Made by a program: the position numbers and the translations under genes
Assembly: GCF_009725235.1 (NCBI RefSeq)
Contig: NZ_WJFC01000004.1
Location: 62,001 to 126,000 of the forward strand
Length of the DNA: 64,000 nt
Origin: Scytonema sp. UIC 10036
GTDB lineage: Bacteria; Cyanobacteriota; Cyanobacteriia; Cyanobacteriales; Nostocaceae
Direction: 5' to 3'
Shown here: positions 58,092 through 64,000 of the stretch, in pieces
Numbering within the stretch: position 1 is the stretch's first letter
Layout of the letters: every line of letters starts with the position of its first letter
The notes under the pieces: model-generated
What the model was told of the DNA's origin: nothing
Seen by the model: the letters and a program-made list of their open reading frames with translations, nothing else
Database searches by the model: none

Positions 58092-58949
58092 TTACTCGTT
58101 CCCAGGCGGAGCCTGGGAATGCATACCACGAGGCTCCGCCTCCAGAAAAAATTTATGAACACTTTCAACAAAAGCCAAAGTATTTTCAAAATGTATATTA
58201 TGCCCTACCTTCTCAATTATTTCTAATTGACCAAACTTACAAATATCGACCATTTTTGTATTGAGATATACAAATTTTTCATCATATTCACCAACTAGCA
58301 AAAGCAAAGGAACTGTATTGTCTTGTAGTTTTTCCCATAACGAAGGCTGTTGTCCATTACCCATAAAACGTAATGACTTTGCCAATTCAATTGGATTATT
58401 TTGCAATCGGCTTTCTATAAGAATCTCAAAACGAGGATGATTTTTAATCAAGCCAAAAATTGCTTGATTGTACCAGTTTGATAGGTAAGTGACAAAGTCA
58501 TTTCTGTCAACGCTTCTTTCTAGTTTTCTAGCAATTTGTTCATCACGCCTTATTCTCTCTTCTCGTTCGGTATTTGTCGCTAAACCAGGAGAAGCAGACT
58601 CCAAAACAACTTTGGAAAAACGATGTGGAAAATTGAGGGTGAGATATAAAGCTAGCCTTCCACCCATTGAATAACCTACTAAAAAGCATTGAGAAATTTT
58701 GAGTTCGTCTAGTAAATTAATTAGAGCTATGGCAGTGTTAGCCATTGTATAGCGATCGCTGTCCCCAAAAATTTGTGTTTTCCCATGTCCGGGAAGGTCA
58801 ATTGTGAGACAGTAAAACTCGTTAGAGAGTAATGTTATTGCTTCGTCAAATTCATGACTGTTACCCATGAATCCGTGTAGAAAAAGAATCAATGGTTTAT
58901 CTGAAGAACCAGTAAAGGTGTAGTGAAATTGATAATTTTGTGGATTCAT
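58092..58949 (-). CDS. menH: MenH-like alpha/beta hydrolase
   Basis: The 285-residue protein has the alpha/beta hydrolase elements: oxyanion loop LHGFMGNSHEF, nucleophile LVGYSMGG, Asp in GEYDEKF and His in VGHNIHFE. It fits MenH (SHCHC synthase), which acts in phylloquinone synthesis in cyanobacteria. The last residues (EAEPRGMHSQAPPGNE) and the stop codon come from a copy of the dispersed GC palindrome, so the natural C-terminus was replaced or extended. Another hydrolase of the family cannot be ruled out. Confidence 0.8.
   Translation of the reverse strand: MNPQNYQFHYTFTGSSDKPLILFLHGFMGNSHEFDEAITLLSNEFYCLTIDLPGHGKTQIFGDSDRYTMANTAIALINLLDELKISQCFLVGYSMGGRLALYLTLNFPHRFSKVVLESASPGLATNTEREERIRRDEQIARKLERSVDRNDFVTYLSNWYNQAIFGLIKNHPRFEILIESRLQNNPIELAKSLRFMGNGQQPSLWEKLQDNTVPLLLLVGEYDEKFVYLNTKMVDICKFGQLEIIEKVGHNIHFENTLAFVESVHKFFLEAEPRGMHSQAPPGNE
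58096..58142. repeat. Dispersed GC-rich palindromic repeat, copy 3
   Basis: CGTTCCCAGGCGGAGCCTGG ... AGGCTCCGCCTCC overlaps the last 15 codons of the menH gene on the minus strand, in frame with it. Confidence 0.85.
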
Positions 58950-59379
58950 GGGTAAAGCAGGAACAGAACAGACAGCGATTAATATTACTACTAATACGTA
59001 TCTGCTCGCTACAGAGTCCGAGCTAAGGCGGGTAGACCCGTGGTGGAGAGTTCAATGCGTATAGTTTAACTATATCTAAGCATATTTATCTTTGAGCCAG
59101 ATTCCCGACTTTTTGTAAAACACTCTTGGGTAACCTCAACGGTATTTTGAGGATTTCACGCGTCGCAGATACCCCCGGACTCAATACTGCAAGGGATCTC
59201 GAATTTTTGTCGGTTGGGTAAACCTGTGGAGAAACCTAACAAATGTCTGTAAATGTTGGGTTTCGTTCCTCAACCCAACCTACGTGTTTTCTCACAATTG
59301 TCTGTAAATGTTGGGTTTCGTTCCTCAACCCAACCTACGTGTTTTCGTACTTACTAAAAAAGCCGGGAATGAGTGGATC
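58950..59379. other. Intergenic region with a duplicated repeat
   Basis: No gene is seen. The right part contains two direct 48-bp copies (see 59244-59346). The left part has a GCTCGCTACAGAGTCCGAGC-like stem near 59010, and otherwise nothing recognised. Confidence 0.5.
59244..59346. repeat. Two direct 48-bp repeats (TGTTGGGTTTCGTTCC type)
   Basis: The units 59244-59291 and 59299-59346 are identical over 48 bases as far as I can read. Each has an internal inverted GTTGGGTT/AACCCAAC. The same core occurs in both directions in the element at 49678-49807. Confidence 0.9.
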
Positions 59380-59955
59380 TTAAGTTTGCTGCTGTGCTAC
59401 TGGTTCTGTTTGCTTTTCCTTATCCAGACGACGCTTTCTTGCATATAATTGGATAGTTACTGCCATAAAAATCACAAGCCCAACAACAACCCAAGCAGTA
59501 ATATCGGTAGGGAGATTATTTTTAAATACTGCTAGCAGGACAATCACCACCAACATGACTGTCGGTGCTTCATTTAACGCCCGCAGTTGCTGGCTACTCC
59601 ATTTGCATTCATCCTTTGCCAATTGCTTCATCAGGCGCTTGCTGTAATGATGGTATCCTAACAACAAAACGACAAATCCTAATTTGACGTGCAACCAACC
59701 TTGCTTGAGCACTTCCGGTTCGGTTGTTAATAAACCAATTGCCATTGCTACCGTTAAGAACATCCCTGGATTTGTGATGATGTTGTAGAGGCGCTTTTCC
59801 ATGATTTGATACTGATTTTTTAGTATCGTTCGTGCGGGTTCTGGTTCTTCGTTTGCTTCTACATGATAGATGAAAAGACGTACCAAGTAGAACAAACCCG
59901 CAAACCAAACTACTATTCCAACAAGGTGAAAAGCTTTAAACCAAGAATAAGCCAT
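59380..59955 (-). CDS. hemJ: Protoporphyrinogen IX oxidase HemJ
   Basis: HemJ oxidises protoporphyrinogen IX in haem and chlorophyll synthesis in most cyanobacteria. The 191-residue membrane protein has the conserved start YSWFKAFHLVGIVVWFAGLF with the haem-ligand His. It continues with YHVEANEEPEPARTILKNQY, LTTEPEVLKQGWLHVKLGFV and LRALNEAPTVMLVVIV. The C-terminal tail is charged. It is monocistronic. Confidence 0.93.
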   Translation of the reverse strand: MAYSWFKAFHLVGIVVWFAGLFYLVRLFIYHVEANEEPEPARTILKNQYQIMEKRLYNIITNPGMFLTVAMAIGLLTTEPEVLKQGWLHVKLGFVVLLLGYHHYSKRLMKQLAKDECKWSSQQLRALNEAPTVMLVVIVLLAVFKNNLPTDITAWVVVGLVIFMAVTIQLYARKRRLDKEKQTEPVAQQQT

Positions 59956-60366
59956 GAATCTTTGTCTCCGTCAAAGGATTTTTTTGGCAGAAGTTAATGA
60001 TTTCGAGGTGCTATATAGCAATCCTATCTGATTTTATGAAACTGCACTTTTTTGCTCGTGAATCTAGCTTTGCCGTTCCACTAAAAAAAATATTGTACGG
60101 AAATTACATCGAAGGTGACAAAATGGTCAGAAAAATTAATGATTTAGTTGTTATTGGTCATTTGTCATTTGTCATTTGCAAGGTTTTCTGTGGTGTTGGT
60201 TGGGGAATGCTTACGGCAGTGCTTACTGGAGGCGGAGCCTCTGTGTAGGCATTCCCAGTCTCAGCCTGGGAACGAGAAATTGCTGGTCACTAGTGCTTAC
60301 TGGAGGCGGAGCCTCTGTGTATGCATTCCCAGGCTCAGCCTGGGAACGAGAAATCGTTGGTTACTG
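59956..60366. other. Intergenic region with two palindrome copies
   Basis: The left part is AT-rich and likely carries the hemJ promoter. The right part holds two tandem copies of the dispersed palindrome (60219-60354). Frames that cross them are repeat-derived. Confidence 0.5.
60219..60354. repeat. Dispersed palindromic repeat, copies 4 and 5 in tandem
   Basis: Two 62-bp units (60219-60280 and 60293-60354) each start GTGCTTACTGGAGGCGGAGC and end CCTGGGAACGAGAAAT. They differ at a few positions and are separated by 12 bases. Tandem duplication of the unit indicates recent activity. Confidence 0.88.
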
Positions 60367-61209
60367 TTAAATCACGCGCACGAAGGGTAAAAGGTCTTGA
60401 AGAATGGGTTCTGAATGATGTTCTTGCGGATAGTGTCCTCCACCATTGAGTTTGATTAATTCACCTTGGGGTAGCGTTTTTACAAAATTTTGTGCTATGT
60501 CTGTGGGTAACCAGGGGTCGGTCGTACCCCATTGAACTAAAATTGGCTGTTGCCATTTTTGAAAGCCTGTTTCGATTTCTGCCATTGCTGTGTTTAACTG
60601 CAAGTTGCGAATCGTTGCTAAAAGACTTCTTCCAGAGGCGGAACTTTTTAAATACGGTTTGCGGTAAACGTCTAAATCGCTATCGTTGATGACATACCGA
60701 CTCCCTCCTTCTAGAGTGCGATCGACAAGTAAGGGGTCTTGAGTCATCATTTCACCTGCTAATGGCAGTCCCATTTGTTGAATTTTCCAAGGTAATTTTG
60801 CTTGCTGGGAAACTGGTGTATTCAGTATAGCTATATTGGCTATTTGTTCTGGATGTCGCAATGCATATTGCAGACCAACAGACCCTAAAAAGCCTTGCAC
60901 AACAAGGGAAAACCGTTCCAGTTCTATGGCTTTGATAAATGCTTCTAATGCATTGATAAATGTATCGGGTGTGTAAGCAAAGTCTCTTTTCTCTGGTTTG
61001 GCTGAAAACCCAAAACCAATCCAATCTGGTGCAATGGATTTGGTTCCTTGTTGTGCGAAAGCTGGCATTATATTGCGCCAACTATAACTTTGTGATACTA
61101 AACCATGTAATAACAATACGGGAAGTAAATCTGTTCTACCAATTGGTACAGATTCACGATAAAACCACTCTAAAGACTCTGCTTGAATTTTGTTTTCTGT
61201 TATTGTCAT
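60367..61209 (-). CDS. Alpha/beta hydrolase-fold protein lacking the usual nucleophile
   Basis: I chose MTITENK as the start, since the upstream eight codons add a second Met and no domain. The 280-residue protein has the fold motifs LLLHGLVSQSYSWRN, APDWIGFGFS, VQWGTTDPWLP and GGGHYPQEH. The elbow reads VVQGFLGSVGLQ where active enzymes have GxSxG or a DWGG-type site, so Ser or Asp is replaced by Phe. It may be a binding protein or use a different chemistry. Apart from the elbow it looks intact. Confidence 0.8.
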   Translation of the reverse strand: MTITENKIQAESLEWFYRESVPIGRTDLLPVLLLHGLVSQSYSWRNIMPAFAQQGTKSIAPDWIGFGFSAKPEKRDFAYTPDTFINALEAFIKAIELERFSLVVQGFLGSVGLQYALRHPEQIANIAILNTPVSQQAKLPWKIQQMGLPLAGEMMTQDPLLVDRTLEGGSRYVINDSDLDVYRKPYLKSSASGRSLLATIRNLQLNTAMAEIETGFQKWQQPILVQWGTTDPWLPTDIAQNFVKTLPQGELIKLNGGGHYPQEHHSEPILQDLLPFVRVI

Positions 61210-61251
61210 TTTGATTTTAAATGTCTCACGCAAAGGCGCTAAGGCGCTAAG

Positions 61252-62345
61252 TTAAAATATTTCGATCATCTCACGAATCGCGCAAGCAGTTGCTGGTGCT
61301 AGTAAAACGCCGTTACGGTAGTGACCTGTTGCTAAAAGGACGCGATCGCATCCGGGTAATTGACCGATAACTGGTGCGGGACGTCCTTCGGGGCGCGGGC
61401 GGAATCCAGACCACATACGGGTTACTGTGGCTGATGCTAGTTCGGGACAAAATGCGATCGCTTGTTGTCTAACGGATTCTAACAGTTCTTTGTTGGGTGG
61501 TATCTCCTGAGTATCGGTGGGAAATTCTACGGTTGCGCCTATCCAGTAATCGCCACCACCTACGGGAACGATGTGAACATCATGTCCGGTGATAACTGGT
61601 TGAAAGTTTGGATTTCCTAAAGAAGATTCTAAGTGTACTTGTAAAGCTTGCCCTAAAACTGGGCGGATATCAACTACTTGCTTTAATTGTGCTAGTAGCG
61701 GAGAGGAACCTAGCCCTGCTGCTATGACTAACCAATCGCAAGGAATTTTTCCTTGTGTTGTCTCTAGATGATAGTCATTGAAGTGACTTACCCTTTCTAA
61801 GGATTTTATACCTAAAACATCAACACCGAATTTAAAAGTCACACCACGAGCGCGTGCAGCGTCTACCAAAGCCAACGTCAGTGCTGTGGGATCGAGTTGG
61901 CGATCGCGAGGAGAGTACACAGCGCCGATAGCTTTGTCACTGTCAACTTGAGGACACAACTGCTTGAGTTTTGTTGCATCCCAAATTTCTAGGGGGAAAC
62001 CTTGAGCGTGGCGAATTTCTTGCAACTTTTCCCACTCGGAGGTATAATCTCCCAACAAGCAAAGACTGAGAATGCCTTGGCGATTAAATAGAATTTTACG
62101 ACCCGTCAGAGCTTCTAATTCAGGAACGAGGGTTTCATAACGTTCAAGGCTTGTTTGACGCATTCGCCAAGCATTGCCTTTAACTTTTTGGCTGATGATA
62201 CCCATTAAAACGCCTAACGCTGCCCCTGTAGAGGCTTGAGCAGGTGGTTGGCGGTCAACAACAGTAATGTTTAGCCCTTTAACTTGGCTGAGTTCATAAG
62301 CAATTGTTGCCCCAACCACACCACAACCGACATCAATACTTTCAT
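61252..62345 (-). pseudogene. FAD-dependent oxidoreductase (ThiO/DadA-like), frameshifted at start
   Basis: The protein belongs to the DAO family: VGCGVVGATIAYEL at the dinucleotide motif, ASTGAALGVLMGIISQ, DWLVIAAGLGSSPLL and ATGHYRNGVLLAPAT at the C-terminus. The natural start MKVL lies at 62345, but one base seems missing between codon 5 and the glycine motif, so the ATG frame runs off. A GTG at 62319 would give 355 residues without the first strand and part of the FAD motif. A sequencing error, a recent mutation or use of an internal start are all possible. Confidence 0.75.
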
Positions 62346-62360
62346 CACTACATAAGTCAG

Positions 62361-62558
62361 GAATGGGGAGGGAGACAAAGGAGACAAGGGGAGGAGGGGA
62401 GACAAGGGAGGGGGGAGAGGGGGAACAAGGGAGAGAGGGGAGAGGATTGTACCATACACTGCGTGTCCCTCTTGTCCTCCTTGTCCCCCTTGGTCCCCCT
62501 TGTCCCCTTGTCCCCCTTGTCCCCTTGTCCTCCTTGTCCCCCTTGTCTCCTCTCCTTC
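62361..62558. repeat. Polypurine/polypyrimidine inverted tract
   Basis: About 90 bases of purine (GGGGAGACAAGG-type) are followed, after ATTGTACCATACACTGCGTG, by about 100 bases of pyrimidine built from CCTTGTCCC units. The two halves can pair with each other, and each half is also suited to triplex formation. It separates the FAD oxidoreductase from psbQ. Confidence 0.85.
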
Positions 62559-62570
62559 ACCTTATCACTC

Positions 62571-63038
62571 CTAACTCGCCTCAGCCTCAGTACTGGCTTG
62601 AGGAACAAGTTTGAGGAAGTTTTCGATATCAGTAAATGCAGCTTGAGAGTTAATCACAGCTTGTTGATAATTTGCGACCTCAGCAGCTTGGTCAACTTTA
62701 ACCAGGTGGTCTAACAAATTTTTCACTCTCTCGCGAGCTGACTTTTGGTTCTGGGGTAGCAGATTGGATGTGATGTAATTCATCGACAACCGTGCTTCTG
62801 CCATCGGACCGTGGATAAAATTCCTGACTTTTACCCATTGTTTTGTTTGGATCAGCCTTTGCAGTTCAGCTGCGCGATCGCGAACAGCTTGAACTTCAGG
62901 GACATATGTTTGAATTTTCTCGATCTGAGCTTGAGTGTAAGTTGGAGGTGCTGTTGCGACTGAAGGACCGCCACAACTAACCAGGAATGTTGCCAACAAT
63001 ACTAGAACCAGTGACAGAATTGAGCGATAACGCGCCAT
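62571..63038 (-). CDS. psbQ: Photosystem II lipoprotein PsbQ (CyanoQ)
   Basis: PsbQ is a lumenal lipoprotein that stabilises the oxygen-evolving side of photosystem II. The 155-residue protein has a lipoprotein signal with LVSC lipobox (Cys22). A four-helix mature part follows (VQAVRDRAAELQRLIQTKQW, VRNFIHGPMAEARLSMNYIT, SNLLPQNQKSARERVKNLLD). Its length and motifs match CyanoQ. It is monocistronic, with the polypurine tract downstream. Confidence 0.93.
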   Translation of the reverse strand: MARYRSILSLVLVLLATFLVSCGGPSVATAPPTYTQAQIEKIQTYVPEVQAVRDRAAELQRLIQTKQWVKVRNFIHGPMAEARLSMNYITSNLLPQNQKSARERVKNLLDHLVKVDQAAEVANYQQAVINSQAAFTDIENFLKLVPQASTEAEAS

Positions 63039-63424
63039 AACCTAAAGTTGTATTTTGCCTGTTTTTGCCAATTACTCAGTGACATTTTATATCGCCACGG
63101 TATCTCCTCGTTCTTGTCTGCAAGGGATTTTGCCGAAAATTTCTCAACTGTCCTTCACATTCTCTGCCAAAAGGTCAATTTTTGCTTTTCTCTTGAAAAA
63201 ATTAAGTACAATTGCTTAATATATATAGTTTAATTCCAAAAATATCAAACCAAGGTTTTTGGAATTTCAGCCACAGCGATTGTCAAGAAATTCTCATGTA
63301 AAGTTGCCCAAACGTAGAGCTTCTCGATAATCTGTATAATTTCTTACAATAACAAAACAAGCCTTACTGGCGGTTATCTGTCTTCACACCTTTATAGGAG
63401 TCAACGCAACAGAGGAGTTAATTC
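63039..63424. other. Divergent promoter region, no gene
   Basis: This AT-rich gap lies between psbQ (minus) and the gene at 63425 (plus) and should contain both promoters. TAATATATATAG near 63217 is a plausible promoter element. A ribosome binding-like GGAGTTAATTC precedes the plus-strand GTG. Nothing else was recognised. Confidence 0.45.
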
Positions 63425-63844
63425 GTGAATGCAGCTGAGATGGCAACAAACCTTGAATTCGCCAGCAAGATTGCTACAGTCGTTAACTTATTTAAATTTG
63501 AGTTTCCAGATGCTAGATCTGACCTCAAACCTTGGAGAAACGACCCGCAAACCAGAGAATTAATAGATCCAGATTCCATAGACATTGGCTTTCATTTTCC
63601 AGGTATTAGTAAGTCCTGGCAAAGCCGCAGCATCTTAATTCAAATACGGTTTTATCATGACCCTATTAGCAATTTACATCGTGCCATTGGGCTTGAAGTC
63701 TCTGGCTTCAACCATCTGGGCGAACAGTGGCGACTTTCTACAGTAGAAAACTGGAATTTTGTTGGTACATCTGAACCTACCCCAGAAATCGGCGACAAAC
63801 TAAAACTTTTCTGTCGTCAAGTCTTGGAAATATTTAATAGCTAA
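63425..63844 (+). CDS. Conserved-looking cyanobacterial protein of unknown function
   Basis: The 139-residue protein starts at GTG behind GAGGAGTTAATTC. It is soluble, with DIGFHFPGISKSWQSRSILI and IGLEVSGFNHLGEQWRLSTV. No domain is recognised. It looks intact, and its codon use is like that of its neighbours. Confidence 0.65.
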   Translation: MNAAEMATNLEFASKIATVVNLFKFEFPDARSDLKPWRNDPQTRELIDPDSIDIGFHFPGISKSWQSRSILIQIRFYHDPISNLHRAIGLEVSGFNHLGEQWRLSTVENWNFVGTSEPTPEIGDKLKLFCRQVLEIFNS

Positions 63845-63927
63845 TAGCTAATAGCTAATTGCTAACTGCTAATTGCTAATTGTTGTTTTTCATCAGCCAT
63901 TAACCATTAGCCATTAGCCATTAGCCA
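63838..63927. repeat. GCTAATA/TTAGCCA heptamer inverted array
   Basis: AGCTAAT units run one way and ATTAGCC units the other, around TTGTTGTTTTTCATC. The array overlaps the stop of the preceding gene and reaches the stop of the minus-strand gene at the window edge, so it separates two convergent genes. Confidence 0.85.
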
Positions 63928-64000
63928 TTAGCATTTATCCGATACATAAGTGCTAGAACGCTTGCCAAAAATAGTGTAACGGTTGTCGCGAACTTGTTCG
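63928..64000 (-). CDS. Partial gene, C-terminal end only
   Basis: The last 23 codons of a minus-strand frame (EQVRDNRYTIFGKRSSTYVS, then DKC) end at a TAA built into the heptamer array. The rest lies outside the window. No family can be named from this piece. Confidence 0.4.
   Translation of the reverse strand, partial: EQVRDNRYTIFGKRSSTYVSDKC

Noticed and set aside
60148..60390. Plus-strand frames between hemJ and the hydrolase gene
   Set aside because: They translate the tandem palindromic repeats (EAEPLCRHSQ and similar) and have no independent support.
62271..62714. Frames through the polypurine tract
   Set aside because: Low-complexity Pro/Leu/Ser or Gly/Glu/Arg peptides from the repeat, not genes.

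Overview
The window is a piece of chromosome from a filamentous, heterocyst-forming cyanobacterium of the Nostocales. The evidence is a full-length hetR, cyanobacterial genes such as psbQ, hemJ, ado and a fused cbiG-cobJ, abundant HIP1 octamers (GCGATCGC), and many heptamer tandem repeats of the Nostoc/Calothrix/Scytonema type. The genome is repeat-rich and shows heavy gene decay.

Layout. 0-5.5 kb: a TnpB remnant, a DMT-type permease with a coiled-coil head, hetR behind a 1.3-kb leader, and an exported cysteine-repeat protein. 5.7-7.4 kb: rpsD and moaA. 7.4-12.3 kb: a decayed zone with truncated TPR and HEAT genes head to head, one intact unknown gene, and scraps of a coiled-coil gene, a TPR/membrane gene and a sugar ABC permease. 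12.6-19.6 kb: a lipid block (ado, plsX, fabH, fabD, plsC) followed by an AI-2E-type permease and a DUF2288 gene; a deletion-scarred kinase gene lies inside it. 19.6-28.3 kb: a YdcF-like protein, tRNA-Arg(CCU) split by a group I intron, a tocopherol cyclase gene broken by a heptamer array, three DnaJ/TPR/WD40 proteins and a metallophosphoesterase.

28.4-39.5 kb is the mobile region and the most interesting part. An IS200/IS605-type remnant has replaced the start of a Uma2 gene. Next to it sit two related transposons, one inside the other. The outer one is degenerate: a tyrosine recombinase gene cut in two, a cysteine-rich scrap and a frameshifted TnpC-like gene. The inner one, about 7.0 kb, splits the outer recombinase gene at its catalytic HxxRHTH motif. 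It carries five tightly overlapping genes: three different tyrosine recombinases, a TnpC/DUF6262-like protein and a DnaB-family replicative helicase. The 6-bp word ACATAA lies at both boundaries, and collapsing it to one copy restores an open reading frame across the outer recombinase. Two of the three inner recombinase genes now carry frameshifts, and one of those also carries a 177-bp inverted-repeat insert.

39.6-45.2 kb: a small membrane protein, cbiG-cobJ, an RHH/coiled-coil gene pair and a large MauG/CCP-like dihaem protein. 46-49.6 kb: scrambled pieces of STAND (NB-ARC) genes, including an in-frame WD40-DUF1016 nuclease chimera. 49.8-64 kb: mostly ordinary genes (a serine protease with PPC domains, a Phd-like/HNH pair, ankyrin repeats, DUF4079, DUF1997, an SDR, a muramidase, menH, hemJ, an alpha/beta hydrolase-fold protein, a frameshifted FAD oxidoreductase, psbQ), separated by palindromic and heptamer repeats.

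All names rest on reading the translated sequence and on motif recognition. No database search was run.
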